Source: Thalassospira indica
GTDB lineage: Bacteria; Pseudomonadota; Alphaproteobacteria; Rhodospirillales; Thalassospiraceae
Assembly: GCF_003403095.1 (NCBI RefSeq)
Contig: NZ_CP031555.1
Span: 1,426,001-1,490,000 of the forward strand
DNA length: 64,000 bases
Direction: 5' to 3'
Position numbers and translations under genes: made by a program. Each line of letters begins with the position of its first letter. Within the stretch, counting starts at the first letter, position 1. The notes beneath the pieces were generated by a model that was not told the DNA's origin, made no database searches, and was given only the letters and a program-made list of their open reading frames with translations. Of this stretch, positions 7,625 to 17,118 are shown piece by piece.

Positions 7625-8635
7625 TTAGTATGGGCGCGAAATGCAGAATTCGACTGCCTCGACCATTGCATCCTTGATCGCGCCATCGTCAAAGCGGGAC
7701 AAGGTGGCAATCGCCTTTTCGCCGAATTCGCGGGCGCGATCCATTGATGCATCCAGTGCATCATATTTGCGGATCAGTGTTTGCGCACGATCCAGATCGC
7801 CATCCTGGAAGTCCTGATCTTCCATGCAGCGACGCCAGAAGGCCTTTTCGTCTTCATCGCCATTGGCATACGCAATGATTACCGGAAGCGTCACCTTGCC
7901 GTCGCGGAAATCATCGCCAACGGTTTTACCAAGGGTTGCCTGATGGGCGGAATAATCCAGAACATCGTCAATCAGCTGGAAGGCGGTGCCAAGGTAAATG
8001 CCATACAGGCGAAGTGCTTCTTCATCCTCGGCCGAACGTTCGGCAATCACCGCACCAATCTGCGATGCCGCGCCAAACAGGGCTGCGGTCTTGGCGGTAA
8101 TCACTTCGAGATAGGCCTCTTCGGAGGTGCCCATGTCATTGGCGGTCGAAAGTTGAAGAACTTCGCCCTCGGCAATGACGGCAGATGCCTGTGCCAGAAT
8201 ATCAAGAACGCGTAGCGACCCGGTTTTGACCATCACGACAAAGGCGCGCGCAAACAAGAAATCACCTACCAGAACACTGGCCTCGTTGCCAAACAGCGCA
8301 TTTGCCGATGCCTGACCACGGCGCAGCTGGCTTTCATCGACGACATCATCGTGCAGAAGGGTCGCGGTATGAATGAATTCAACGCAGGCCGCAAGATCGA
8401 CAGCATGTGGTCCATCCCCATAACCGCAAAGCCGTGCCGATGCCAGTGTCAGCATCGGGCGCATGCGTTTGCCGCCGGCCGCGACAAGATGGGTGGCCAA
8501 TTGCGGAATCAGGGCGACTTCGCTGTGCATGTTGTCGATGATCACCTGATTGACGCGCTTCATGTCGCCATCAACGAGGTTGACCAGTGAATCAAGGCTC
8601 GGCTGAGTCTTTGGCTGCGGTGCGGTATTGGTCAC
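7625..8635 (-). CDS. ispB: Long-chain polyprenyl diphosphate synthase (octa/decaprenyl type)
   Basis: Condenses isopentenyl diphosphate units onto farnesyl diphosphate to make the ubiquinone side chain. Numbered from the GTG at 8635 (336 residues, the usual length), GGKRMRP is at 54-60, the first aspartate-rich motif DDVVD at 96-100 and the second, DDVLD, at 223-227; these bind the magnesium-diphosphate. The residues just before the first motif are small, which allows a long product. An ATG at 8662 would add nine residues; ribosome sites are weak for both starts. The gene is divergent from the DUF2007 gene and stands alone. Chain length (8 to 10 units) cannot be fixed from sequence. Confidence 0.92.
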   Translation of the reverse strand: MTNTAPQPKTQPSLDSLVNLVDGDMKRVNQVIIDNMHSEVALIPQLATHLVAAGGKRMRPMLTLASARLCGYGDGPHAVDLAACVEFIHTATLLHDDVVDESQLRRGQASANALFGNEASVLVGDFLFARAFVVMVKTGSLRVLDILAQASAVIAEGEVLQLSTANDMGTSEEAYLEVITAKTAALFGAASQIGAVIAERSAEDEEALRLYGIYLGTAFQLIDDVLDYSAHQATLGKTVGDDFRDGKVTLPVIIAYANGDEDEKAFWRRCMEDQDFQDGDLDRAQTLIRKYDALDASMDRAREFGEKAIATLSRFDDGAIKDAMVEAVEFCISRPY

Positions 8636-8915
8636 GCTGTATTCCGACTTCTCAAATGGCATCTTCGCTGCCTGCGTGGGCGAAGATTGCAAATAACAGC
8701 AGGCGGCCTCAACATAGATAGGCCAAGCTGTTGTGGTCAAGTGGACAAATGCGGTTCAGATCAAGCTTGAACCACAGATAATTCAGGGTTTCTTGCAGAG
8801 TGTTTTGTAAACCTTGATCCCAAACCCCTACATTATAGAGATATTATCGTTTTTTGGATTTCTTCTTATTTCAGAACGTATGCAAGACCAGATCACAGTT
8901 TGAAGGAAAATGCAG

Positions 8916-9173
8916 ATGATCGAACTTTTTCGCAGTAACGATCCCATCGAACTGAGCTGGGCACAGACTGTTCTGGCCGATGAGGGCATCGACAGCCATA
9001 TCTTTGACTACCACGCCAGCATCATCGAAGGATCGATCGGTGCCTTGCCCCGGCGCCTGATGGTGGATGGGGATGCGGAAAGTCGTGCGAAATACGTTCT
9101 TGATGTTGCCAGACGCGAACTGGATGAGCATAACGCAAAGCGCGATGCGTCGGACGCTATACCGTCCGAGTAA
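8916..9173 (+). CDS. DUF2007 domain protein
   Basis: An 85-residue protein matching the DUF2007 'putative signal transducing' fold: it opens with MIELFRSNDPIELSW, followed by an ADEGIDSHIFD strand and ends in a charged helix. I prefer the ATG at 8916 because AAGGA (8903-8907) is 8 bases upstream; the ATG at 8910 would be only 2 bases away. It lies 38 bases before the methyltransferase gene, probably in one operon. The family is widespread in alphaproteobacteria next to trmN6-like genes; its biochemical role is unknown. Confidence 0.85.
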   Translation: MIELFRSNDPIELSWAQTVLADEGIDSHIFDYHASIIEGSIGALPRRLMVDGDAESRAKYVLDVARRELDEHNAKRDASDAIPSE

Positions 9174-9211
9174 CAGGTCAATCAGATCAGAACGACAGAT
9201 CAGGACAATCG

Positions 9212-9997
9212 ATGGTGAATGCAGCCACACGCATTGAAGTGCCCGACTTCCCCGAAGAACGGATCAGCCATGATTTTCTTCTTGGCGGATCGGTGGTGCT
9301 CAAGCAGCCTGTCGACGGCTATCGGGCGGCGGTGGATGCTGTGTTGCTGGCCGCATCGGTTTCGATCAATTCCCGTCGCGATGAAAAGATCCTTGATGTC
9401 GGGGCGGCGGTCGGCACGGCCGGGCTTTGCGTTGCCCGTCGTCTGCAAACCGCGAAGGTCACAGGTGTCGAGCTGCAAGACGATCTCTATGCGCTGTTTT
9501 GCCGCAACGTGATGGAAAATGATCTGGCGGGGCGTGTGACCCCAATCCATGGCGATATCAATGATGGTCGCCTGCCGCTGGTGGCGGAAAGCTTTGATCA
9601 GGTCATTTCCAACCCGCCCTATTATGCCGGGGGCACGCGGCCCAGCAATGAAAGCCGTGCCAAGGCACATCAGGAAGGCACCGCAGACCTTAAGGACTGG
9701 ATTGCGTTTTGTCTTAGGATGGTGCGGCAAAAGGGACGGATTACGCTTGTACATCGCGCCGATCATTTGGACCGGATCATTGGTCTTTTGCATGGCCGGG
9801 CCGGTGACATGACTGTTTATCCGATCTGGAGCAAAGCGGATTCCGACGCGCCCTTGCGTGTGATCGTCTCGGCGCGTAAAGGCGTCGCGTCGCCATTGAC
9901 CATGCGGCGCGGGATCGTTTTGCACGATGAAGGCGGGGCCTATTTGCCGCAAACCGATACCCTTTTGCGCAACCCTATGGCATTGCCCGGTTTCTAA
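9212..9997 (+). CDS. tRNA1(Val) adenine-37 N6-methyltransferase-like protein
   Basis: A 261-residue class I SAM-dependent methyltransferase. The SAM-binding loop is VGAAVGTAG (about residues 63-71) and the amino-methyltransferase signature SNPPYY is near 133-138, characteristic of N6-adenine or N5-glutamine methylation. The overall pattern (opening with a strand on GGSVVLKQP, NPPY, GGTRPSNESRAKAH) matches the TrmN6/YfiC group that modifies A37 of tRNA1-Val. Substrate is inferred from the family. It follows DUF2007 in the same direction. Confidence 0.87.
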   Translation: MVNAATRIEVPDFPEERISHDFLLGGSVVLKQPVDGYRAAVDAVLLAASVSINSRRDEKILDVGAAVGTAGLCVARRLQTAKVTGVELQDDLYALFCRNVMENDLAGRVTPIHGDINDGRLPLVAESFDQVISNPPYYAGGTRPSNESRAKAHQEGTADLKDWIAFCLRMVRQKGRITLVHRADHLDRIIGLLHGRAGDMTVYPIWSKADSDAPLRVIVSARKGVASPLTMRRGIVLHDEGGAYLPQTDTLLRNPMALPGF

Positions 9998-10029
9998 TTC
10001 GGTCAAACTTCAATATAAGAACGACATGC

Positions 10030-10047
10030 CTGCGACAGATGTCGCAG
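10030..10047. repeat. 18-base near-perfect palindrome before a small membrane protein gene
   Basis: Eight-base perfect arms CTGCGACA and TGTCGCAG around a GA centre, 25 bases upstream of the ATG at 10073. It could be an operator; no U tract follows, so it is unlikely to be a terminator for the preceding gene. Confidence 0.5.
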
Positions 10048-10072
10048 ATAAATCCGTGCTTTGGGACCTGAT

Positions 10073-10297
10073 ATGCTGAGTTTTTCGAAAATCCTCTTCA
10101 CCGCGCTGATCATCGTTGTCGTCTGGCAAGGCTTCAAGCTGTTTAATCGCGGCAAACAGGTTTCAAGCAACGAACAGCCCAAGCAAACCGGCCGGGAAAA
10201 GAAAAAGCAAACCAAGCCGATTGCCCATGAACTGGAAAAATGCCCGCATTGCGGCGTTTACCATGCCGAAGGCAATGCACATCGCTGCGACACGTAA
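10073..10297 (+). CDS. Small membrane-anchored zinc-ribbon protein (hypothetical)
   Basis: 74 residues from the ATG at 10073; an upstream TTG at 10061 is possible but less likely. An N-terminal hydrophobic helix (about residues 6-20) is followed by a basic, lysine-rich linker and a C-terminal CPHCGVYH...HRC element that could bind zinc. This architecture resembles the PP0621-type small proteins found in proteobacteria, whose function is unknown. It lies downstream of the methyltransferase gene with a palindrome between them. Confidence 0.75.
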   Translation: MLSFSKILFTALIIVVVWQGFKLFNRGKQVSSNEQPKQTGREKKKQTKPIAHELEKCPHCGVYHAEGNAHRCDT

Positions 10298-10486
10298 GCC
10301 TTTTTAACGACAAAATCCGGGTTCTGATCAAAGCGCCTGTGCGGCATTCGACTTTGGGGCAATCCGCGTGAATTTGTCTTGGATTTTTCCCGATAATCGA
10401 GGATCAATGTTGCTGCAATGCGGCATGATCGCGAAGGGCGGGATACAAGGGTTGCAAATTCAGCGCGTCTCAGGGCTTTTGCCTTC

Positions 10487-10515
10487 TTGACCGCGCGGGG
10501 GCAGGGCGGTAGCTT
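10487..10515 (+). promoter_or_regulatory. Candidate promoter of glyQS
   Basis: TTGACC (10487-10492) and TAGCTT (10510-10515) are separated by 17 bases, 44 bases before the glyQ start. The 260 bases from 10298 to 10558 hold nothing else I can recognise; no T-box or other riboswitch is evident. Confidence 0.35.
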
Positions 10516-10558
10516 GCCGCCTTAAATTCATAGACAACAGTAATAGAGAGTTCGCGCC

Positions 10559-11449
10559 ATGGCGCTCGACGGGTCGCAACGTCCCCCTTCATTCCAGGAA
10601 ATCATTCTTCGACTGCAAAGCTATTGGGCCGATCAGGGGTGTGTCATCCTGCAGCCTTATGACTTGGAAGTCGGTGCCGGTACCTTCCACACCGCGACGA
10701 CCCTGCGTGCGCTTGGCCCGGAAACCTGGAATGCAGCCTATGTGCAGCCATCCCGTCGCCCGACCGATGGTCGTTACGGCGAGAACCCCAACCGTCTGCA
10801 GCACTATTACCAGTTCCAGGTGCTGATGAAGCCGTCACCGGCCAATTCACAGGATCTGTATCTTGGCTCGCTGAAACATCTGGGCATTGACCCGATGGCC
10901 CATGACATCCGCTTTGTCGAGGATGACTGGGAAAGCCCGACGCTGGGCGCATGGGGCCTTGGCTGGGAAGTGTGGCTTGACGGTATGGAAGTCACCCAGT
11001 TCACTTATTTCCAGCAGGTCGGTGGTTTTGAATGCAACCCGGTCCCGGTAGAGCTGACCTATGGTCTGGAACGTCTGGCGATGTATATCCAGGGTGTCGA
11101 AAACGTCTACGATCTCGATTACAACGGTGCAGGCGTGACCTATGGCGACGTGTTCCTTCAGAATGAAAAAGAACAGTCGACCTATAACTTTGAAGTCGCA
11201 AACACCGACATGCTGTTCCAGCACTTCAAGGATGCACAGGCCGAATGTGCGGTGAATATCGAACGTGGTCTGGCTCTGCCGGCCTATGAGCAGGCCATGA
11301 AGGCGTCCCATCTGTTTAACCTCCTTGATGCGCGCGGCGTGATTTCCGTGACCGAACGTGCGGCCTATATCGGCCGTGTTCGTGACATGTCGAAATCCTG
11401 CTGTGAAGCGTGGCTGCGGTCGCGTGGACATCTGAACGAGGAGGCATAA
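10559..11449 (+). CDS. glyQ: Glycyl-tRNA synthetase alpha subunit
   Basis: The 296-residue catalytic subunit of the alpha2beta2 bacterial glycyl-tRNA synthetase, a class IIc enzyme that activates glycine and charges tRNA-Gly. The N-terminal [24 protein letters not shown] block, [22 protein letters not shown], and the motif 3-like [12 protein letters not shown] are highly conserved in GlyQ. The ATG at 10559 gives the usual family start and length. glyS follows after 3 bases. Confidence 0.98.
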   Translation: MALDGSQRPPSFQEIILRLQSYWADQGCVILQPYDLEVGAGTFHTATTLRALGPETWNAAYVQPSRRPTDGRYGENPNRLQHYYQFQVLMKPSPANSQDLYLGSLKHLGIDPMAHDIRFVEDDWESPTLGAWGLGWEVWLDGMEVTQFTYFQQVGGFECNPVPVELTYGLERLAMYIQGVENVYDLDYNGAGVTYGDVFLQNEKEQSTYNFEVANTDMLFQHFKDAQAECAVNIERGLALPAYEQAMKASHLFNLLDARGVISVTERAAYIGRVRDMSKSCCEAWLRSRGHLNEEA

Positions 11450-11452
11450 GTC

Positions 11453-13516
11453 ATGGCCGAATTACTTCTTGAACTGTTCTCCGAAGAAATCCCGGCTCGC
11501 ATGCAGGCGCGTGCCGCCGAAGACCTGACCAAACTGGTCACCGATGGCCTGAAGTCCGCCGACCTTGGCTTTGACAAGGTCGAAGCACTGGTGACCCCGC
11601 GTCGCCTTACCCTGATTGTCGATGGTCTGCCGGAAAAACAGCCTGACCTGCGCGAAGAACGCCGTGGCCCGCGTGCCGATGCACCGGAAAAGGCCATCAA
11701 TGGCTTTCTTGCGGGCAATGGTGTGACCCTTGATCAGTGCGAAAAACGCGAAACGCCCAAGGGCGTCTTCCTGTTTGCTATTGTCGAACAGAAAGGCCGT
11801 GCTGCGTCCGAGGTCATCAAGGACATCATCGAAGATGCGATGAACAAACTGCCCTGGCCGAAATCCATGCGCTGGGCAGATCAGAAAATCCGTTGGGTGC
11901 GCCAGCTCGACCGCATTCTTTGCTTGTTTGATGGCAAGGTCATCCCGGTTACCTATGGTCCGGTCACCGCAGGCGATACGACCCGTGGCCATCGTTTTCT
12001 GGCCCCGGCTGAATTCAGCGTATCGAACGCGGCCGAGTACAAGGAAAAGCTCCGCGCTGCCAAGGTCATGCTTGACCGCGAAGAACGCAAGCAGGTCATC
12101 CTTGAGGGCGCGAAAAAACTGGCAGCGTCCGAGGGCTTTGAACTTCTGGAAGACAATGGTCTGCTGGAAGAAGTCTGTGGTCTGGTTGAATGGCCGGTTC
12201 CGGTCATGGGCAAGGTTGATGACCAGTTCATGGATATCCCGCGCGAGGTTCTTGAAACCTCCATGCGTGAACATCAGAAATATTTCGTGGTCGAAGACAA
12301 GGCTGGCAAGCTTGCCGCGCGCTTTATCACGGTTTCAAACATGATCACCGCAGACAACAACGCCAAAATCATCGCCGGGAACGAGCGTGTTTTGCGCGCA
12401 CGTCTGCATGATGCCAAGTTCTTCTGGGATCAGGATCGGAAAGTGACGCTGCAATCGCGTCTGCCGAAACTTGATAACATCGTCTTCCACGCCAAGCTTG
12501 GCTCGCTGGCAGAGCGCGTCTTGCGCCTGCGCGGTCTGGCGCGTGAAGTATCTGCGGAAATTCCGGGGTGTGACGTCAAACTGGCCGACCGCGCCGCAGA
12601 AATCGGCAAAGCCGATCTGGTGTCGCAGATGGTGTTTGAATTCACCGAACTGCAAGGACTGATGGGGAAATACTACGCCGAAAATGACGGCGAAGCCCCG
12701 GAAGTCGCCAATGCCATTGCCGAGCATTATGCACCGGCCGGTCCATCGGACATGTGCCCGACCGCACCGGTTTCGGTGGCGCTCGCCTTGGCTGAGAAAG
12801 TTGATACCCTTGCCGGGTTCTTTGCGATTGATGAAAAGCCGACCGGTTCAAAAGACCCGTTTGCTTTGCGTCGTGCGGCACTGGGTGTCATTCGTCTGGT
12901 TCTGGAAAACGGATTGCGCTTGCCGCTGCGGCGTCTGTTTGCATTCGCTGTTTCCCAGTACCCGGCAAATATTCGTCGTGACGAGGCGGTTGAAGACCTT
13001 CTGGCCTTCTTTGCAGACCGCCTGAAAGTCCATCTGCGTGAACAGGGTGTGCGCCATGATCTGGTGTCGGCCGTGTTTGCACTGGATGGCGAGGACGATC
13101 TTGTCCGCCTGTTGGCCCGTGTTGAAGCGCTTTCCGATTTTGTCTCTGGCGAAAGCGGCGTCAACCTGATGGCCGGATACAAGCGTGCGTCAAACATCCT
13201 GCGCATCGAAGAGAAAAAGGACGGTACGTCCTATAAAGCGGACGTTTCCGCCGATCTTCTGAGCCTGGAAGAAGAACGCAAGTTGTATGAGGCGCTCATT
13301 GATGTCCGGCACAAGGCCTTGCCACTTCTGCGTGACGAGGACTATGCCGCGGCAATGACCGAATTTGCGCGGTTGCGTGAACCGGTCGATGCATTCTTCG
13401 AAAAGGTTACGGTCAATAGCGACAATGCTGACGAACGTGCCAACCGCTTGAAGCTGTTGGCACAAATTCGCACAGCGTTGCACGATATTGCCGACTTCTC
13501 GAAAATCGAATCATAA
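11453..13516 (+). CDS. glyS: Glycyl-tRNA synthetase beta subunit
   Basis: The 687-residue beta subunit recognises and positions tRNA-Gly. It begins with the conserved [17 protein letters not shown], includes the HD-like middle region and ends with the anticodon-binding DALR-like domain ([10 protein letters not shown] near the C-terminus). Length is normal. It is translated together with glyQ, 3 bases apart, with GAGG just before the start. Confidence 0.98.
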   Translation: MAELLLELFSEEIPARMQARAAEDLTKLVTDGLKSADLGFDKVEALVTPRRLTLIVDGLPEKQPDLREERRGPRADAPEKAINGFLAGNGVTLDQCEKRETPKGVFLFAIVEQKGRAASEVIKDIIEDAMNKLPWPKSMRWADQKIRWVRQLDRILCLFDGKVIPVTYGPVTAGDTTRGHRFLAPAEFSVSNAAEYKEKLRAAKVMLDREERKQVILEGAKKLAASEGFELLEDNGLLEEVCGLVEWPVPVMGKVDDQFMDIPREVLETSMREHQKYFVVEDKAGKLAARFITVSNMITADNNAKIIAGNERVLRARLHDAKFFWDQDRKVTLQSRLPKLDNIVFHAKLGSLAERVLRLRGLAREVSAEIPGCDVKLADRAAEIGKADLVSQMVFEFTELQGLMGKYYAENDGEAPEVANAIAEHYAPAGPSDMCPTAPVSVALALAEKVDTLAGFFAIDEKPTGSKDPFALRRAALGVIRLVLENGLRLPLRRLFAFAVSQYPANIRRDEAVEDLLAFFADRLKVHLREQGVRHDLVSAVFALDGEDDLVRLLARVEALSDFVSGESGVNLMAGYKRASNILRIEEKKDGTSYKADVSADLLSLEEERKLYEALIDVRHKALPLLRDEDYAAAMTEFARLREPVDAFFEKVTVNSDNADERANRLKLLAQIRTALHDIADFSKIES

Positions 13517-13591
13517 AACAGGTCAAGGTTGCGGGGCTTTCCCCATCCGGGGAGGCCCATCGGGGCCTCGACCAGATGAGGAAAAGGCAAG

Positions 13592-16252
13592 ATGACCAAA
13601 TGGGTTTACGGTTTCGGTGGCGGTAGCGCCGAGGGCCGTTCGGATATGCGTGAACTTCTGGGCGGCAAGGGGGCCAACCTTGCCGAGATGTGCAATCTCG
13701 GACTTCCTGTCCCGCCCGGCTTTACCATTACAACCGAAGTCTGCACGGCATTTTATGACAATGACCGCGCCTATCCCGATGGTCTGAATGCCGAGGTCGA
13801 AACCGCACTGGCATCTGTTGAAAAGCATGTTGGTCGCAAGTTTGGCGATGCCAAGGACCCGCTTCTTGTCTCTGTCCGTTCCGGCGCCCGGGCCTCCATG
13901 CCCGGCATGATGGACACGGTGCTTAACCTCGGCCTCAATGACGAGACGGTTGAAGGTTTGGCAACAGTGTCGGGCGATCGTCGGTTTGCCTATGACAGCT
14001 ACCGCCGTTTCATTCAGATGTATGGCGACGTCGTGCTGGGCGTTGATCACTATCACTTCGAAGACATCCTTGAGACCGTCAAGGAAGACAAGGGTGTCAG
14101 CCTTGATACCGACATGGGCGCAGACGATTGGGCCGAAGTCGTCGAGGCATTCAAGAAAAAAGTCAAAACCGAACTCGGTGAACCCTTCCCGCAAGATCCG
14201 CGCGAACAGCTGTGGGGCGCCATCGGTGCCGTGTTTGGCAGCTGGATGAATGCGCGTGCCAACACCTATCGTCGTTTGCACAACATCCCGGCCAGCTGGG
14301 GCACGGCGGTCAACGTGCAGGCGATGGTCTTTGGCAATATGGGTGATGACTGTGCTACTGGCGTTTGCTTCTCGCGCAACCCGTCGACCGGCGAAGACCG
14401 GTTCTATGGCGAATACCTGATCAATGCGCAGGGCGAAGACGTGGTTGCCGGTATCCGCACACCGGCCCCGCTGACGGAGATTGAAAAACAGGAATCCGGT
14501 TCGGACCTGATTTCGATGGAAGCCGCCATGCCGGTCGTTTTCAAGGAACTTTGCGATATCCGCGAGAAGCTTGAATCCCATTACCGTGACATGCAGGACA
14601 TGGAATTCACCGTTGAGTCCGGTAAGCTTTACATGCTCCAGACCCGTGCGGGTAAACGCACGGCGAAGGCCGCATTGCGGATCGCAGTTGAAATGTGCCG
14701 CGATGGCGTGATTTCCCAGGAAGACGCGATCAGACGCGTCGATCCCGCACAGCTTGATCAGCTGCTGCATCCGACCCTTGATCCCGAAGCAGATCGCAAG
14801 GTCGTTGGTATGGGCCTTCCGGCGTCGCCCGGCGCGGCATCCGGCCAGATCGTCTTTTCTGCCGAGGCCGCCGAAGAATGGGCGGGCAAAGGCCGTAAGG
14901 TTGTACTGGTGCGTATCGAAACCAGCCCCGAAGATATCGCCGGCATGCACGCCGCCCAGGGTATTTTGACATCACGCGGTGGCATGACCAGCCACGCAGC
15001 CGTGGTTGCACGTGGCATGGGTACGCCATGTGTTTGCGGTGCAGGTGCGGTTAAGATCGATTATGCCAACAAAACCATGATGTCTGGCGGCGTGACCCTG
15101 AAAGAAGGGGACGTCATCACCCTTGACGGTGCCACGGGCGAAGTCATGCTGGGGGAAGTTGCGACCCTGAAGCCCGATCTTTCGGGTGATTTCTCGCAGC
15201 TGATGGAATGGGCCGATGCCTTGCGTCGCCTTAAAATCCGCACCAACGCCGAAACCCCGGAAGAAGCCGAAACCGCACGTGGTTTCGGGGCAGAGGGCAT
15301 TGGTCTTTGCCGTACAGAACACATGTTCTTTGATCCGGAACGCATTGTCTCGATGCGCGAAATGATCCTGGCCGAAACCGAGAAGGGCCGTCGTGCCGCA
15401 CTGGCAAAGCTACTACCCTATCAGCGTCAGGACTTTATCGACCTGTTCCGCATCATGAAGGGGCTTCCGGTTACCATTCGTTTGCTCGATCCGCCGCTTC
15501 ATGAATTCCTGCCGCATGGTGATGCCGAAATCGCTGATGTGGCCAAGGCTGCCGGTGTGTCGGAGGCCATCGTCAAGCGCCGCTTGCTTGATCTTGCCGA
15601 AGCCAACCCGATGCTGGGTCATCGCGGGTGTCGTTTGGGCATCAGCTATCCGGAAATTTATGAAATGCAGGCCCGCGCCATTTTCGAAGCCGCGATCGAG
15701 GTTTCCAAAGACGGTGGCGATCCGGTCATTCCGGAAATCATGATCCCGCTGATTGTCGGCAAGAAGGAACTCGAAATCCTCAAAGCCGCGATCATCAATA
15801 TCGCCGCCCAAGTCGAAGACGAAAAAGGTGCCAAACTGAAATATCTGGTCGGCACCATGATCGAATTGCCGCGTGCAGCACTGCGGGCGGGTGAAATCGC
15901 CGAAGAAGCCGAATTCTTCAGCTTTGGCACCAACGACCTCACCCAGACCACGTTTGGTCTGTCACGCGATGACGCATCGCGCTTCCTTGATACTTATATC
16001 TCCAAGGATATTTTTGCCGGTGATCCTTTCGTATCACTCGATCAGGAAGGGGTTGGCGAACTGGTCAGCATTGCCGCCGAACGCGGTCGTGCGACCCGTG
16101 GCGACATCAAGCTTGGCATTTGTGGTGAACATGGTGGCGATCCGGCATCCATCGCGTTTTGCGAGGCACAAGGACTGGATTACGTCTCATGCTCCCCGTA
16201 TCGCGTGCCGATTGCGCGCCTTGCCGCTGCACAGGCTGTGCTTGGCAAGTAA
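13592..16252 (+). CDS. ppdK: Pyruvate, phosphate dikinase
   Basis: An 886-residue enzyme that interconverts pyruvate, ATP and phosphate with phosphoenolpyruvate, AMP and diphosphate. The N-terminal ATP-grasp domain opens with WVYGFGGGSAEG and GGKGANLAEM; the mobile phosphohistidine domain has GGMTSHAAVVARGMG (catalytic His in TSHAA, about residue 470); the C-terminal PEP/pyruvate barrel ends with the GICGEHGGDPASI loop. This supports gluconeogenesis from organic acids, which fits a bacterium with TRAP carboxylate uptake. It is 75 bases after glyS, with a GC-rich hairpin-prone gap, and has its own terminator. Confidence 0.98.
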   Translation: MTKWVYGFGGGSAEGRSDMRELLGGKGANLAEMCNLGLPVPPGFTITTEVCTAFYDNDRAYPDGLNAEVETALASVEKHVGRKFGDAKDPLLVSVRSGARASMPGMMDTVLNLGLNDETVEGLATVSGDRRFAYDSYRRFIQMYGDVVLGVDHYHFEDILETVKEDKGVSLDTDMGADDWAEVVEAFKKKVKTELGEPFPQDPREQLWGAIGAVFGSWMNARANTYRRLHNIPASWGTAVNVQAMVFGNMGDDCATGVCFSRNPSTGEDRFYGEYLINAQGEDVVAGIRTPAPLTEIEKQESGSDLISMEAAMPVVFKELCDIREKLESHYRDMQDMEFTVESGKLYMLQTRAGKRTAKAALRIAVEMCRDGVISQEDAIRRVDPAQLDQLLHPTLDPEADRKVVGMGLPASPGAASGQIVFSAEAAEEWAGKGRKVVLVRIETSPEDIAGMHAAQGILTSRGGMTSHAAVVARGMGTPCVCGAGAVKIDYANKTMMSGGVTLKEGDVITLDGATGEVMLGEVATLKPDLSGDFSQLMEWADALRRLKIRTNAETPEEAETARGFGAEGIGLCRTEHMFFDPERIVSMREMILAETEKGRRAALAKLLPYQRQDFIDLFRIMKGLPVTIRLLDPPLHEFLPHGDAEIADVAKAAGVSEAIVKRRLLDLAEANPMLGHRGCRLGISYPEIYEMQARAIFEAAIEVSKDGGDPVIPEIMIPLIVGKKELEILKAAIINIAAQVEDEKGAKLKYLVGTMIELPRAALRAGEIAEEAEFFSFGTNDLTQTTFGLSRDDASRFLDTYISKDIFAGDPFVSLDQEGVGELVSIAAERGRATRGDIKLGICGEHGGDPASIAFCEAQGLDYVSCSPYRVPIARLAAAQAVLGK

Positions 16253-16290
16253 TCGCCGCAATTGAAATCGATTTGTGAATGAAGATAACG

Positions 16291-16326
16291 ACGGCAACGG
16301 GCATCCCGTTGCCGTTATTTTTTGCC
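16291..16326 (+). terminator. Terminator of ppdK
   Basis: An 11-pair perfect stem (ACGGCAACGGG) with a 3-base loop is followed by TATTTTTT. It overlaps the end of the convergent gene whose stop codon is at 16315-16317. Confidence 0.85.
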
Positions 16327-16992
16327 TGACGGTGATGATGGATCGTTACGCTGGGCATGGTGTTTCATCACCAGCATTCCGCCAACCGATAGTCCAAGAA
16401 GCAGCAAGATGATGCCGCCAATCTTGAAAAGCTTCTCGTAAAGAAGGCGGTTGTGATACTCCGCCTCGCGCATTTCAGTCAGATGCGTAATCAAGGCATC
16501 AAGCTGCGGACGATAACGTTCTTCGGGTGCAAGCGTACTTTCATAGCGCACGGCACGCAGCAACATGTTGAGCCGTTCAACCGCATCGAGGTAGTTTTCC
16601 TCGGTCATGCGGGCCTGTTCGATTGTGGGTCGGAGTGCCGGTTTTTCATTCGGTCCAAGAAAGTGGCCCGGATAGTCCTTTAGATCAGGCCAATGATTGT
16701 CCAGGCAGTCGCGAACATTGGTGACGATGGCGCCACACGGTACGATCTTCTGCGGATAAAATCGAAGCAGCGTACCAAGCGCCATCTGTTTGATCTGATG
16801 ACCCTTGCGGTTATAGGCCTCGGTGATTGTGGCCATTTCCTTTTCGGCCTCGGCAATCGACATATCGGAAACAGGCACGTCACTGAGGCCCGGGGCAGCT
16901 TGCTGTGCCACGGCCATAGCAGGCATCATGGCAAGCACGCAAAGCGCGGCCATCAAGCCCCGGATGGAAAGGACCCTGTTCCACAGTTTCAT
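16315..16992 (-). CDS. Hypothetical exported protein with C-terminal membrane anchor
   Basis: 225 residues from the ATG at 16992, which has GGGAA six bases upstream; a longer frame lacks support. The N-terminus is a signal sequence with cleavage likely after AVAQ. The middle is a polar helical domain containing two cysteines (CGAIVTNVRDC) that could pair in the periplasm, and the C-terminus has one membrane helix (GGIILLLLGLSVGGMLVM) followed by a basic tail. I recognise no family. It is convergent with ppdK and separate from ygfZ. Confidence 0.8.
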   Translation of the reverse strand: MKLWNRVLSIRGLMAALCVLAMMPAMAVAQQAAPGLSDVPVSDMSIAEAEKEMATITEAYNRKGHQIKQMALGTLLRFYPQKIVPCGAIVTNVRDCLDNHWPDLKDYPGHFLGPNEKPALRPTIEQARMTEENYLDAVERLNMLLRAVRYESTLAPEERYRPQLDALITHLTEMREAEYHNRLLYEKLFKIGGIILLLLGLSVGGMLVMKHHAQRNDPSSPSGKK

Positions 16993-17061
16993 CGCAGTTC
17001 CCGAGTTTGCTTTTCTTCTAACATAGGGGCTTTTGCGGCATTGCAACAGGTTTTAACGAAA

Positions 17062-17086
17062 ACGGGCCCCGCAAGGCGGGACCCGT
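17062..17086 (-). terminator. Terminator of ygfZ
   Basis: An 11-base stem with one G-T pair and a 3-base loop; on the minus strand it is followed by TTTTCGTTAAAA. Confidence 0.7.
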
Positions 17087-17118
17087 TCGAAACATAAATT
17101 TGACTTTGGTGGCTGATA

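Noticed and set aside
10298..10558. Possible riboswitch or T-box before glyQS
   Set aside because: No conserved T-box sequence, glycine-aptamer pattern or terminator/antiterminator pair is visible in the 260-base gap.
13523..14950. 475-codon minus-strand frame opposite ppdK
   Set aside because: Antisense shadow; ppdK has full-length conservation, and the frame lacks a ribosome site and domain pattern.
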